A DNA stretch of 62,245 nt from Rostrohypoxylon terebratum (Eukaryota; Ascomycota; Sordariomycetes; Xylariales; Hypoxylaceae). This document shows positions 1-13,227 of this stretch, piece after piece. Every line of letters starts with the position of its first letter. Position 1 is the first letter of the stretch. The notes under the pieces were generated by a model. The model was not told the DNA's origin, did no database searches, and saw only the letters and a list, made by a program, of their open reading frames with translations. Both the position numbers and the translations under genes were made by a program. Location of the stretch: NCBI GenBank assembly GCA_022497145.1, contig MU385996.1, positions 1 to 62,245 on the forward strand. The letters run 5' to 3'.

Positions 1-1974
1 TCTGAGGAGGAGAGGAATCAAGGACCTTAGCACCCTTGAGAATTATTATTGAATTGATACCACATCCAAGCCCTACATAGCCCTTGTCACAGATAGGGAC
101 GCGTAGAGTAACCTTATGCAGGAATACAGCTAGAGTTTCACTTGATACAATAATTTATATCTGCCACACCTGTTCTCTACGCATTACTCTAAGGTAATCA
201 TATCTTTCGTAGTGATCTTGCCTTCACTCACAGGCTGGCCGGTATTAGGTAACAGGATGGCATAGAGCTAGAGAGTGCATGCTAGCCTCCGTCTAGCTTA
301 CATTTAGGTCATGAATCAAGGGACCACGGTTTATTCTAGCCATTTCCCTACTTTTTAGAACAAAGACGTTGCCTTGCAGCTACCTATCACCCTCTGCCGC
401 CTTTCCTGATAGCCGGCTAGTCTACTACGCGCATCCCATCTCTGGGCCAGGCACGTGTATTCGATATTTCACATGAAGTTGAGGCACGCTCTGGGCATCG
501 ATTGTTTCTATCCAAATAAATTCCAAACTGTGGTCTGATCGTTCGGATATTACCGGGCCCATTTATCTCTACCAGTAAAGGCGTCGCAGCTAACAGCACC
601 ATTGGCGCTCTCTTAGTGGTATGCAATCAGGGACCCCATCGACCCCTGTTCAAGGGCTTTTCGGCTCTGTCCCTTCCACTTTGAACTTCGTATGGCTCTT
701 CAGATTTGTCTGATACCCTCGCCAACTTCTACGATACCTTTGCTAATTTTCTTGGAATCTTTTTTTTAGCTTGAAATACTTCGTCCTCTTTCCCGCACAT
801 CCCCGAGCGTTTTTGTGAGTTCTCTGTACCCCAGCCCCACTGCAAGGCCGATTCCCATTCTCCAGCGCAGTGCCTAGGCCAGAAGCAGCCGCATTGTAGG
901 GACCCGCAAAACTAGCAGTTTTCGGGCTGAGAGACAAGGAGCCAGCATTGCCAGAGTCGGTATTATTTTATGAAAGTGGATATTATTGGTATAAATATTA
1001 CCAAGCCAAAGCCATCTCGGTGGCCATCAGCCTGCTCAGGGCTGTCTTGGTCAGGGACATCAAGTTGGACGTTGAGTCAGTCATGGGTATCGGGTCCCCG
1101 GGCATCCACTCTTTTGTATGTATTGTACAGCTCTCCGGGGCCCCGGAATACCCACTATTTACTAGCTCTCGGTGTTCCCGTGGTACCCACTTCTTTTTAT
1201 TACAAACCATCCCTACTTCCCGAAGGCCTTGGGATATATATTATACATATATTTCATGATAGGTACCAGAACCCGGTAGTAGTAACGAAGGCTCGTACGT
1301 CGTCAACTCACATGATATTAAACGACATACCGATCAGAGAGACTGGGTGCTAGTCGAGGATTCCAAATCCGGACTGCTATTGATCACGACAAAATTACCG
1401 GCTTCTCACAGCAGATCGATCTGGATTATGTTACATTGACATTATGGCATCAACTTCCACCCTAACTCCGTCTATCGATGACAACCCCAGTTACCCTAAA
1501 AACATGACGTAACCGCCGACTCATAACGCCGTGCTAAGTCATGCAAGAAGCGAGCAATCGTACGAACAGAATTTGTTATGTAGGCTGTATACAAGCTATA
1601 CAAACATCCTCCCCCCCTTTCTTCCTCTTTTCCAAAAGCGCGATATACACAACGATATCTAATTAAGTCCAACCGTGCCGCTTCGGCGAATGCCATAAGG
1701 TATTTTCATGGTATGAGTTTATTAGCCCGAGCGTCTGATGTTATCCAAGAGTAGTCATATCACAAACAACTTTTTTTCTAGGCGGAGTATCGCTGTATGG
1801 TGTTGAGGTACCAGTATCCATTAATCCTCGGCTGTCGTAGCCAGTAACGCTGAAGCAGGTCATTATCTTGCTTTTTCTACCTCTCTGCGCAACACCAAAG
1901 TTGAACCGGGTCATAAGGTCTCTGATTTTTCCCCATCATCTCATTTACATAAAAATCGTCCTCAAAAACACGTT
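1..1974. other. intergenic, no gene recognised
   Basis: I see no supported gene here. Short open frames exist on both strands, but none has a recognisable domain, a convincing start context or splice sites joining it to another frame. A small palindrome (TTGGTATAAATATTACCAA) lies near 984-1003. The last part, about 1700-1974, must hold the 3' UTR and polyadenylation region of the minus-strand kinase gene that ends at 1975. Confidence 0.5.
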
Positions 1975-4900
1975 CTACTGGAACGTGCCTCTAATCTTAG
2001 CGTAAAGTTCCGTGTCGAAGAAATTGTAATCGGTATCAAGTTCGCAGAATTCGTGGGCTCTTAACAAACGTTCGGCTGTCGGGCGGTCTCTAGGGTCACT
2101 GTGCCATCGTTAGTAAAGAAACATTCGTATCTTGCCGAATCATAGAAATAGACCACATACACAGTGAAGCAGTCCAACATGAACCCCAGAGCGTAGGGGC
2201 TAATTGTGTCGCGCACGTCGTCTGCAATCGGCGGTATCTCTCCATTGGCGATCTTGTAGATTGCACCGACGGCCTCCTCCTTGCTCCAGGGTCTCCTGCC
2301 TGCGAACATCTCTAGAACCACGCACCCCAAACTCCAGATATCGACCTTTGCACTGTATCCTTCACCCTGTGATCTGATTACTTCCGGCGCCATCCAGAAC
2401 ACCGAGCCCTGCATCGAATTGGTCTTGTCGTTGCCGTAGATGTTGTCTGTCTTCTTGCTGATACCGAAATCGGAAATCTTGCACGTCCCGTCGACATCGA
2501 GAAGAATATTGTCGGCCTTCAAATCTCGGTGTAGGATACCCTCGCGGTGAAGGTATGCCAGCCCCGAGAGCGTCTGTCTAGTCAAAGAGCTCACTACCGG
2601 CTCCTCGAATTTTCCATGCTTGCGTAGACACGATCCAATACTACCACCAGAAATATACTCTAAGAAAATGCTGATGCTCGTCTCCTTCCTTTCGCAACCG
2701 AGATATTGCACAATGTTGACGTGATCTAGATTCTGCATCGTGTCAATTTCCTGATCCAAGGCCTTAAGAAGCTCCTTCATCTTATTCTTATCTCCAGCCG
2801 CAGCTTTGGGGTTAACCTCAACCTCCTTGACAGCCAAGAATTCACCTGTCGTAGCATTCATACCCAAGTAAACACGCCCGTAGGTACCCTTACCGATGAG
2901 CTCACCCTTGAACCATCGGAAGGTTGTTTGGCGCTTCGGGAGAACATCCTGTGGAATTTGTGGAACGATCATGGACCCGCGCTCGGGGCGAATTTGAACG
3001 ACGTTAGCACCAAACATCTTCGTACTTTTCCGGCGTTGGATCATCGATGTCGCCCCGGCTCCGCCACTAGCGGTGGTTGTAGTAAACCGTTTGTTCGCCT
3101 CGTGGGCTCCGCGCGCTACTTCTCGGATTGACTTCATACGGCCAAGACCGCTTGAGCGCTGCATATTTCGTGTAGCAACCGAAGCAATCGAAGGGGGACG
3201 CTCTAATGCCTTAAGTGTAGACTCGTCGGAGCCGAGTGTGTCGCTTTCATTATATACAGACGATCTCGTAGTACCGGTACCGGCGGCAGGTGTAAGTGGC
3301 TCAATGTTTAGGGCGGATACTGGAGCTTTGCCATTTCCAATCGAAAGCTCCTCGAGCTCATTTATGGGTGATACGGGTAACTCATTCTCATCCAGTACAG
3401 GTTGGTCCAGGTCGAGCTCCGGGAAAAAGGCGTCAAGGTTGCTGAGCAAAGCCTCGGGAGGTGGACGATTGGCCCACACACCACGATCGACGAAAGATTT
3501 TCGGCGATTAAGTTTACTATCGTCAGATTGCCATTGGTCCGAGCCCGGTGTTCCTGGTGTGCGGCGGTGAGAGTCCCGCCCGCTCCGGATACTTCCATCG
3601 TCGTCCTCAAGATCGGGGGTATTAGATGAACCTGGAGAATTATTAAACGTGACAGATAGACCTTTCTTAGATCTCGAGGTCTTGACCCTCAAGTTCGGCT
3701 TCTTGCTATCACTAGATTCCGAGTCGCTATCGAGCACACTTGTTTCATTTCGGCTCGGTTGTTTACGTACCGCCTTCTTCGACGGCTGTCTCCCCCTCAT
3801 CGGAATAGCAAACAGACCATCGTCCGAATCGTCGTCGCCCGACTCATCGTTCGTTGGCTTAGCGGGCGCTGACGGTTTGGAAAACTGCACATCTGTCTCG
3901 GTAAAGTCCACATCGGGGCCGTGGGATTTTCGGCGGTTGGCACCTGTAGAATTTCCTTGGTTGGCGGGGGCTCCTGGGGGCGGGTGCGCCGTGCTCGGAC
4001 TGAGATCACCGGGAGAGGGGATTCGTTGTGCTATTTCACGCATTTTAGTAATGGGCTCTAGCTGTGTGGTACCCCGGTTACCAAGGAATGATGGGGTGCC
4101 ACCGGGAGAGTAGTCTGGTACAACGAAAGGTATGTCACCGCGGCCCCAAGTTAGGGAGCCGGGTGAACCAGACCTTGACCGAGAACTGCTACGTCCCGAG
4201 GCTGACGTGCCAAAATCAACACTTGCCATTGCTCCCTTACCTTTCTGTTCCACTATTTCCGCTGCGGGCGCAGGCGCAGGTGCCGACGTATTCCTGGGCG
4301 ATACGGACCGTTGTTGTGGTACTGCGGTTGATGGTCGACCTAGCCGGCCCCAGGCACTTCCCATGTTTACCAGAGCGCCAAGGGCCGATCCTGCCGGCGG
4401 AGAAGGAGGTCCACCTGGTCGATTCTGGTATGTACCTTGGTTCGCCGCACCTGTCGAAGTGGATGGCCGCCGGGGACTGGGAAATCCGTCCATACTACCT
4501 TGAGATGGCCGCATGTTGTGGCCTGTCTTCTTACTTAGTGAATTCGCCTTAATTAAGGTGGCGGTCTCGACGACTGGCGGCGCGGGCGCTTTCCTCTGTG
4601 GGAAGAGGTTATCCGGCTTCTTGTCTTCAAAGGGCGAGAGACGCGGGTGGTCGAAATCCACATTCCTACCAACAATTCCAGTCTGGGGAGATATTTCATG
4701 AGGAGAAGATTCTTTAAGGGCTTGCCTTCGTTTAGCAAGATATGCTGCTTGTTGTTTTTCCACTTCGGCTCGATACTCGTTGGCCTTGGCAGCTAGTTCG
4801 GCGTCATTTGGCGGTGAACCTGCTGAAAGCGTATTGGTTCTCGAAGTGGGAGGTGACGAGCTGGATCTGGTACGACCGTTAAGGTGGGCGTAAGCATCCT

Positions 4901-6995
4901 CGTTTATGTTAGATCCAGGGGTTAGATAACCGGGTGACAGTGCCACCGGATGACCGAGACCGCCATTGCTGGGTTTGCCGATCTTAATGAAGAATTTTAG
5001 AGTACCGTGAGCATCGCCCTTATTGCGCTTGTGAATCCACAAGCTCTGATCCTCTAACGCTTCATCGTGCGTATCGCGTCCTAACTCGGTTAAAAATACC
5101 TCGAACCCTCTTGGATCAGATAGCCCTAGATTCGTCGAAATGTTAGAGCGTAGATCGGCAGCTGTATCGCAGTCGGTGACGTCGCAGAGTCGATAATTCA
5201 ATCCGTCCAATGTGATCAAAATAAATACCCGGGGCCCATTTTTATTACGTCTGAATGTGGGAGCTGAGTCTTGAACAGCTTCTGGCGGGGGAGTTCCGAA
5301 TCGAGGCCTGAGCATATTCGGGCTCGTAGGCGAATTCGCATCGTCGGGCGAAGGATATGAACCATCATCCTTTTGCTTGCTCTTCTTCTTTAAAAAGCTT
5401 AAAAAGCTCTTATTATCCCTGGCAGAAGACGGTTCTGCCGAACCAGGCCTATTATCGTTTTCAGTATGCCTCCCATCAGTATTGTACCGTCGATCGCCGC
5501 GACTAGCATGAATCATATCGCCGATTCCGCTCATTCCATTCCGGAGAAGCTGGCCAGCTTCAGGCGGGACACCAGATCCGTATATCGCTGCGTTCGAGGA
5601 AACAGAGTCGGTGCTATTTCTAGATTTATGATGGTGAAATCTGCTGGAGGGCGAAAGGCTACCAGAGGAAGGCTGGGGCTGGGGCAAGAAAGCGGTCGAT
5701 AGCTTGGGACTGGATCCAGGGCTGTCACTTCGTAGTGCGGCTCGATAGTTTCCATCTCCGTGCTCACTTAAACTGGGGCTCAGCTTACGGCTGCTTTCAA
5801 TATCAATATTCTTGAGCATAGCACGGTGGTTGGAGTCCGAGCTCATCGTGTTGCTAAGAGTTGGCATAGTCGTAGAACGTGACTGGGAAAACCCCCTGAT
5901 GCTAGAGCCGAATTTAATAGGGGTGTTGGGAGACTCTGCGTCTGTGCCAGCACTCTGTGCATGAGCACTTGTAAGAGATTCTTTACTAGCGTGAGATGGT
6001 AACGTTTTCGAGCTGTCGACTGGCTTCCCAGTAACTATACTTCGTATAAGCCGTCGCATGCGTTTCCCTTCTTCTCTTTCTCGGGGCTGGTCCCAATTGG
6101 TATTGTTGTTGACGCACTCCTGCGCTAATCGCGGATAGACGAGTTGATGCATCATACCAAAATTTCCACGACCGCCCTTTTGACTACCAAGTTCTAGAAA
6201 TTGTGCTCCATGAATGTTGAGGTTCTTAAAAGTCTCCTGCCACTCTTTAGAGAAGTGATTTGCTGCTAGCCACAGGAGGACATGATCTAAGGGCCACTTG
6301 GCTGCTAGTTCGGGGGCAATCTCGGAGTAAACGTTGGCGGAGTTCGAGGTCGTCGACAGCATTCGATTGTTAAACGCATTGGCGTATAGAAGCCCGCGAT
6401 TGGGATCGTCTATTGGGATCGTACTCATGCTGCTCATGGTATTTGTCTGGCTCGAGGCCCATGAACTTTGCGTGGTGGATGACTGCGTCGTCAAATCTTC
6501 CGGGTGAAAACCAGGTATACCAACACCCTCTCCGTACGTATCACCTCCCGGTATATACGTCGCAGATAACATCGCCTCATTTGCATCGTTGCTAGGCCTA
6601 TATGTGCCTGACATGAGCTCGGCCGGGGGAGGAGGAGGAGGGATGGAAAGTGTTCCATTCGAAGCCTGGGAATGGAGTTTTGGATTATATGTTGGCACAG
6701 GACCACCCGCAGGCGGCGGCGGGATCGCAAAGTTGGGTTGTCCATTGTATGTACGACCCCAGTTGGCTTGCCATGGAGGTTGCGGACCTAAAGCGCTGTT
6801 TGGAGGAGGGCCGGGAGGCGGAGGTAGCACAACGCTACCGGTTGCCGTAGGGGCACTCGGGTATCTAGGCGGCGGAGGTGGGATATTTAACATTGTATTA
6901 AGCTGGCCGGGCTGACCAGCGACGGGTGGCGACATGGGCGGAGGCGGCGGCACCTGAAAAGGCCTCGCCTGATTCTGCTGAGTATTCGAATACAT
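1975..6995 (-). CDS. bck1: MAPKKK of the cell wall integrity pathway (Bck1/Mck1 type)
   Basis: Serine/threonine MAP kinase kinase kinase, expected to act between protein kinase C and the Mkk1/2-Slt2 module in cell-wall stress signalling. Two exons, 6995-2161 and 2098-1975, give 1652 aa. Without removing the 62-nt intron (2099-2160, GTATGT...CACAG) the frame runs into unrelated residues; with it the kinase C-lobe continues as DPRDRPTAERLL and ends ELYAKIRGTFQ. Visible parts: a proline-rich N-terminus with several PPPPP runs (1-130); a SAM-like helical domain (about 225-300); a Ras-association-like domain (about 585-680); a long Ser/Pro-rich disordered linker; and a C-terminal kinase domain (about 1360-1640) with GKGTYG glycine loop, AVKEVEV lysine, HRDLKADN, DFG and APE. 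The order SAM, RA, kinase and the large size fit fungal Bck1 rather than the shorter Ste11. The ATG at 6995 is the first in frame with the polyproline region. Confidence 0.95.
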
Positions 6996-9792
6996 GTCGG
7001 GTATAGGATGTGGAATAGCACGACATGGATCGCTTCAGCTGAAGGTATGGCTGCGATAGAACAGCCAAGTTCGTATCGGAATCGCCCAGTGTGGTTATGA
7101 TCGAATATTCGGTAGATCGTCTGAATAATGAAGGTTCAAAGGGAGTAGTAGAACGATGAGCGACAACAAGACCAAGCAAAAGAAATAGCGGGCAATCGTA
7201 ACAATGGGGCTTCTTTCACGATACGAGAAGATCGTCGGGTGTCGGCCGAGACGGGCGGGTACGGTCGACGGCCGATGGTCCAGAGGTCACAGACCTCCTA
7301 GTCTCGCTCTTGACAAATATAACCAATCGGAAAGACGACAATCGGGTTTAATTCGTTTTTAGAGAAGATTTTTGAACGGAGGGGGAGGGCAGAATATTCA
7401 GACAGAAGAGAATTCTGCGAATTCTGCGTGAGGCCCGGTCACGATTTGGGCACGATAGCGACAGCGATAACAGGCACCATGACTAGGTAATTAATGGATA
7501 TTGATATTATAGTATCGAAGTATAATTGCGATATACAATATGTCGTACTTGTCACCGTCGTTAATCCTCGTCGCTCGTCGCTCGTCGTGTTCGGCGTCGT
7601 CGTCTTCTAGCGGGGAGAGATAATAATAAGTGGGAAGTTTATGAAGTTGGTTTATTGTTTTAGCGTTGGTGATTTGGTGATTTGGTGATTAGGTACCTAG
7701 TAGGTACCGTAGTCTAGTTAGTGTCGGCTACGTTGGGAAAGACCGACCAAAAAACCCTTGGAACCTTGGAAGCCAAGGAAGCGTCAAGGGTTGTTTTGAG
7801 TTTTACGTCGGTGGTCCTACACGCAAGCATCGAGCACAAGGTTGGATGGAGATGGGGAACACACGGCTACTTCGAACATTTGAAGTTCCTACTAGGTACA
7901 TGGGGCTACGTACAATACTACAAAGTCGACAAAGTCGGGGCAGTTCCAATCCCTAGTTGCCTCCGCTGCGCAGGGGCAAACCTTCTCTGCCTTCTACTGC
8001 GTACGCTAACACACTCACTCCACGTCGTACCTTCCTACAGTAGCGTGAAAGCCCGGCGGCTACGCGCTTACAGGTAACGAGGGGCGGGGATCACTGTGAC
8101 AATTCAGGCTTAGCTCCAATCATTTGAATCATGATAACAGGTATCATAGTACATATCCCGATGTACCATGTACTATGTACAGAGTACCGCCTCTCCGTTT
8201 TCTGACTTGTAACATGTGAACATCAACATGAAGATGAGGATGCGAGATACGACATCAATCAGAATCTGGATAACATAAGATATTGGCCAAGTCCAAGCAT
8301 CCATGATACCTCGGTATGAAGACTGCGCAAATTAAGAAAACCAAAGAAGGGAAGGGACGATTGAAGATGAGGTAAGAAAAATAACAATAAAACGACCATT
8401 ACAAGGGGCGAGGTAAAATTTTAACCAAGAAACTCAATTGAATTTCCGTCAACAAAGCCAATGTATGAATTGTGGGTTTCATTGGTCGAATATCCAATCC
8501 CGTCCTTCGTGTCACTATCTCTCATCTCTTCTCTTGTTTCTCGTCGGCGAAAGGGAAAACAAAACAAATTTTATACGCAGTACTTCGTAAGTACGTACCT
8601 ACATATCCACGCTTACGAAATTAAAGCACAGAAGACGCTTGTCTCACTTTGAACAGGCATTATTATTATGAAATACGGAATACGGAACATGGAACACGGG
8701 ATGCTCTTAACGTTAAACCATGACACGCCATTCTTCCGACGAGAGGCTGAAGAATTGAAAAAAAAAATAAAGAAAAAAAGCAAGGAGACGAGAGGGAAAA
8801 CTCACTCTAGGACTGTGTAACTTTGCAAACCGGCAACCATCACAGGAGGGACGCGCATCACCCTTATTTGCTAGATGTGTTGGATGCATTGGATTCGTCA
8901 ACCCTCTGTCCTATTTGGTCCACTCCTAGAGCGAAGCACCCGCATCTGCAGAACTGCGGCATGCCTTTAACCCCAAAGCGGGTAGATCGGCATGGCAAGT
9001 ATCCCGAGACTTCGGTAGAAGTAGCCATTGGGATCTTGTTTTATATGTACCGATGCTGCTATTGCCTACATATATCTTGCTTAGAATAGAATATCAAACA
9101 TCAAAGATAGCCGGTAGATCATTTCTGTGCCGGGTACTCTATACATATTACTTGGAATACCTATGATATTGAATATCCCATGTCAGATAATTCAAGCAAG
9201 ATTTCCTAGTTTTTTTCACGAGACATCAAAAGGGCCCTCGCTAAGAAACGCTAAAATCTCAAAGGAATCACCGGGTAGCATCGCTAAAGTATCAGCTTTG
9301 GGTCGCAGGATCTCATGGTAGCAATCCTTATGAGGCTCAAGTAAAGCTGAGCCACTAAATTCAAGGCTAAGACGACGTATAAAACACCTCCTGCGTCTTT
9401 AGATTCTCGCAAATTCCATCCACGTGTCTATCGTAGCCGCTGGCCCTATAGTTCTAGACATTTCGGGGTTCACCGTTGGGGGCCGACTTAATACATAAAT
9501 GGATGATCTAGGTACCTGATGTGCCTTGCAGGAAAAGCGTCGGGGTTGTAGCAGAGACATGCAGTCTAATTTGTCTTGATCAAGATCATCTTATCCCCCC
9601 GTCTTACGTGCCTGGCATTACAAGTCGTGCAACCCAAAACCCCCCCAAACACCTTTACGATCATTGCCCAAGCCAGATGAATAGGTGCAGCCAAAACAAC
9701 CGGCATCGCGGAACCTAGCCGTAGAAAAAACCGCGAGATGAAAATACTAAATATATATGTGTGTGTGTATGCTTCCATAATCATGACGCCGA
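6996..9792. other. intergenic: bck1 leader/promoter and downstream spacer
   Basis: No gene recognised. The first several hundred bases form the bck1 upstream region, which is rich in CGTCG repeats (about 7565-7605) and has AT-rich blocks near 7495-7545. Three copies of an 8-bp unit GGTGATT(T/A) lie at 7668-7691, followed by the palindromic TAGGTACCTAGTAGGTACC. A purine-rich A-tract lies at 8757-8780. Open frames at 7721-8077 and 8823-9089 have no recognisable features and I do not call them genes. Confidence 0.5.
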
Positions 9793-12224
9793 TCACATGA
9801 CAATGCAATCCTTGAAGCTGGACACATATGATTCCTGACATTGCTGCAGGTATCCAGCCTCCTCGGCCGTGCCAGCCAAGGTATTATGCGGCCTTATGAC
9901 GCCGGTAACTTTGAGACTCTGTTTACCAATACCGTGCCACCACCGAAGTTTTTGGATCCACGTGCGTTCTTCGTCATCCGTGCTGATCTCCCATTTACCG
10001 GAGCTGACAGCTATGGTGCACTGGTCCTTGGGGAAATGATATTCTGGGAGGAACACGGTCGTGGGGAACTCCTCCGATTCGGCCTCGGTTCCCTCGATCT
10101 CCATTGTAAACTCGCAATTCTTTAGGTCAAAGGTGTAATCAATGATTGGTCCGTTCGTAGTTATCGGCGCGGGGCGCACGTAAGCTTCCGCGGCACGATA
10201 TCCAGGAGCGTTAGTCAATTCGGGATTTTGAGTAGTCGGCGTCGACGCGATTGAAGGGTTTGTTAGAACACGCTTCAAATTTCCAGGAGTCACCGAGGTC
10301 TCATCCTCAACTTCTTTTCTAGTCGATTTCGCGAGGCTAGAGGTTGACTGGTTGAGCTCGGGGGAATGCGGAAGAGGAGAAACTGGCAAAGTCTGGTCAT
10401 CGATCGAAAAGATGGATAAATCCTCGCCGTTCCATTGGTCACCTCGTTGGTGATCATTCTGAAAAAGCGTCAGCAACTAGGTAAAATCGAGGGAGAAATT
10501 CACAAGGAAAACCTACCGTCGCGCAGTATAGCCATAGCGTGTAACCTTCCATTAATGCACCTTCGACTGCAAAGTGATTTGCATCCATAGCGGCAGACTG
10601 GCTGGAGTAGTCGCCTGTTTTATAGGCATATTTATCATCCATGTCATAGGGAATACCGAATTCGGTCAGGATACATGGGTGGTTTCCCATGTAGTCTCGT
10701 CCTTCTTTCTTCATAGCCGCCAGTTGCTCCTTAAAACTGTTTCGGATGGCCGTCTCGCCTATCTTAATAGCGAAGGCCGGGTGCCAGTATCGACCGCGCA
10801 GAACTCCAAATACGTCGACATTCCATGTCCGGTTCCACTTCTTAGTCATGAGAGTGATACCATCGTAGTAGTGGGGCGCATAGACCATTTTCGGGTCGTC
10901 GTCTTCAGTACCTTTGATGCTCGGTGGTACCTCTAAAGTCGGTGGTTGACAGAGCATAATCGCGTCTTTGTGGATGCCTCTGATAGCATCCCGGTATTTT
11001 CGATAGAACTCCATGAAGTACGTGTTTGTAAACGTATGAAAATCCAGTTTGACGCCGGTAGTGGGGTGTTTCTCGAAGTAGTCTTTCCGTAGAAGCATGT
11101 CGGTAGCGGGATCCCATACCCCATGTTGAGCCCAGAGGCATTCTCCCAACTTCCAGTCAGGATCTCGTTTCCAACCGTATCGTGACTCGTCATAATCTGC
11201 AGGTAGCCAGGCCTGCTCGCCGCGAGGATCAATCAAAACGCGTCCAGTTTTATATGGACCCAAGCCCCCCATATCCCATACATCAACCTCGCATGCACGC
11301 CCAGACCCCGTCAAAATCGCCTGCCAGAGGGTTGGAGACGAACCCTTTTTGAGTTGTTGTTCACTCGGAATGACACTTAAATCGACATGCCCAATCATTC
11401 CTCTGCCTGGTTCATTTAAACTCTCCCAGCCAAAAACGATGTCATTTTCAATGCCACCGGCTTCGTTTATGCGCTTTGCCAAGTGTTCACAAGCACGAAC
11501 GAAGTGTCCCTGAAGATAATCTTGAATATTGATGCCGTCTATTATGCATTTCGGGGCGAAGTCTCGACCGCCAAAGAAAAGTGTAAATATCGTCGCTGCA
11601 GCCAATCGGTAGTAGTTCGTCGACCAAATCATCTTTGGGAAGTTTTCGGTGTCGGGATAGGTGTTATGCACGATGGCGGCCTCGGTGGCGTCGAAGCTTT
11701 GAGGATTCAGACCGCAAGCGTAAATCGTCCACATCGGAGCTCCAGATCCACCACAATACCGCGACCACTAGTTACACATCATATTTAGTAAACCTATGTA
11801 CTCGTCTTCGTGTACTGGATGGTTAGAGGGTACGTACGACGTCCTGGTGAGGATCCATGAATATGTAAAAGCCATAGTCTTTAGCCGCCCTCAAAACGTC
11901 GATCGTGTGCTGGATCCAGACTTCGTCGTACCTCCCAGGACCGGCCGCCTCGATGGCTTCCCACGTAAAGACATAGCGGATGGTATTGTAACCAAAACGC
12001 TTCAAGCGGGAAAAGTGTATGTGGGCGTCTTCTTTTCGAAAAGGCCGGCTGTGGAATTTCACGTTGTCGCCATCGAAGAAATCTTGGGCGACATGCGAAG
12101 GCACGTCAGGTTGACTTGGGAGCTTAGAGTCGCCTGCAACATTGATCCCCCTCAACAAAACGTGCCTCCCATGCTCGTCCTGGAAATGACCATCTTCGAT
12201 AATCAATCGTAGTGGGGAAGCCAT
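9793..12224 (-). CDS. GH5 steryl-beta-glucosidase / glucocerebrosidase-like (EGCrP/Egh1 family)
   Basis: Glycoside hydrolase family 5 enzyme related to fungal EGCrP1/2 and yeast Egh1, which hydrolyse ergosteryl-beta-glucoside and glucosylceramide intracellularly. No signal peptide is visible, which fits that location. Three exons, 12224-11838, 11767-10517 and 10458-9793, encode 767 aa. Intron 1 (70 nt, GTACGT...CTAG) joins HQDV to WSRY; intron 2 (58 nt, GTAGGT...TTCAG) joins YCAT to NDHQ. The start LRGINVAGDSKLP is characteristic of the family. Proposed acid/base Glu248 lies in LNEPGRG and nucleophile Glu498 in LTEFGIPYD. The C-terminal part (about 547-767) holds a low-complexity Ser/Pro insert and then a beta-rich region typical of these enzymes. 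An open frame reaches back to 12260 but only from TTG, so I chose the ATG at 12224. Preference between sterol and ceramide glucosides cannot be read from sequence. Confidence 0.9.
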
Positions 12225-13227
12225 GAGGAGTCGTCCGGACAAGTCGAGAGTCTCAGACAAATGAAATCATCGATATATATGTGGAATTGACGAAACCCTC
12301 GATAGAAAAGTCGCAGACGACTCGCAGCGAGATATGGTTGTAGGATTCCAGACCGACGGCAACCAAGGGATTGGAGCTATGCTCTAACAGGGCTGACAGG
12401 GAGCACGGATGTTACTACGGACCCGAGCCTAGTGAACCGGCGATGACGTTGGTGCGAGGATCTGGCGAATTGGAACCTTGAAGGGAGTTGTTCGGGTACG
12501 TACTACGTACAGTAGGTACACCGTGTCAACTGGGGGATAAGGGGGTAATCTGACAAGGAAAAGGACAGTCCAAATGAGCAAAACACTGTATCATCTAGGT
12601 TAAGTTAGGTGTGTGATATATCAAGGGATCATAGGACCGAAGTAAAGAAGCATCAATTATCAGGGGGAAGAAGAGATACGTTTTATAAATAAACAGAATT
12701 AACAGAATTAACAGAATAAACAATTTGGGTTCTATACATGTAATTAATTAAGTAAACTCATTCAGGCCTTCCAGACGATGAACACGAATACGCAGGTGAT
12801 CAATAGAATGTGGGAAAGGGAGGATGGGGAAAGTGAATTGAGTGAAGCGACATGCCACTGGACGCTGGACACTACCTAATCTGCTAATCAACCTAAATCA
12901 ACCACCTGAACAAACCTTGAAAACGATCTGACAACCAGACCACTCAGTATGAGCCGATATTCTCCCGACGTAGTTCCATGTAATATGTACGTACCGGTAG
13001 AGACTACCTAGTACCTAGTGCCTAGTAATGATGCTAGAGTGGAAAGTTTGCCGGTGTTTCGCCGAGATCCACTTTTAGTTGCTACACCAGAAATCGATAA
13101 GTGGTTCATCAAACAGCCCTAGATAACTCCCAAAAATAAAATCCGATGATGAAATAATGCCACTCTCATCCCGTATCTCGTCTCCCCACGACATGAACCC
13201 TGGCATTTCCGACACATCTCCTTTAAG
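12225..13227. promoter_or_regulatory. divergent promoter region between the GH5 gene and ski3
   Basis: About 1 kb separates the two starts. It contains a TTTTATAAATAA stretch (12681-12692) followed by three tandem copies of a 9-bp unit ACAGAAT(TA/AA) at 12693-12719, and clustered CTAGGTAC/GTACCTAG palindromes near 12970-13030. No open frame of interest. Regulatory use is inferred only from position. Confidence 0.4.

Noticed and set aside
7721..8077. 118-codon plus-strand frame upstream of bck1
   Set aside because: No domain, unusual composition, and overlaps the repeated CCTTGGAACCTT word; likely a chance frame.
8713..8901. A minus-strand frame with CDGCRFAK, similar to the start of a Zn(II)2Cys6 cluster
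   Set aside because: Only the first half of the six-cysteine pattern is present and the frame then becomes low complexity; no splice partner seen.
12225..12260. Extended start of the GH5 protein
   Set aside because: The extension begins with TTG; the first ATG, 12224, is where the family homology starts.
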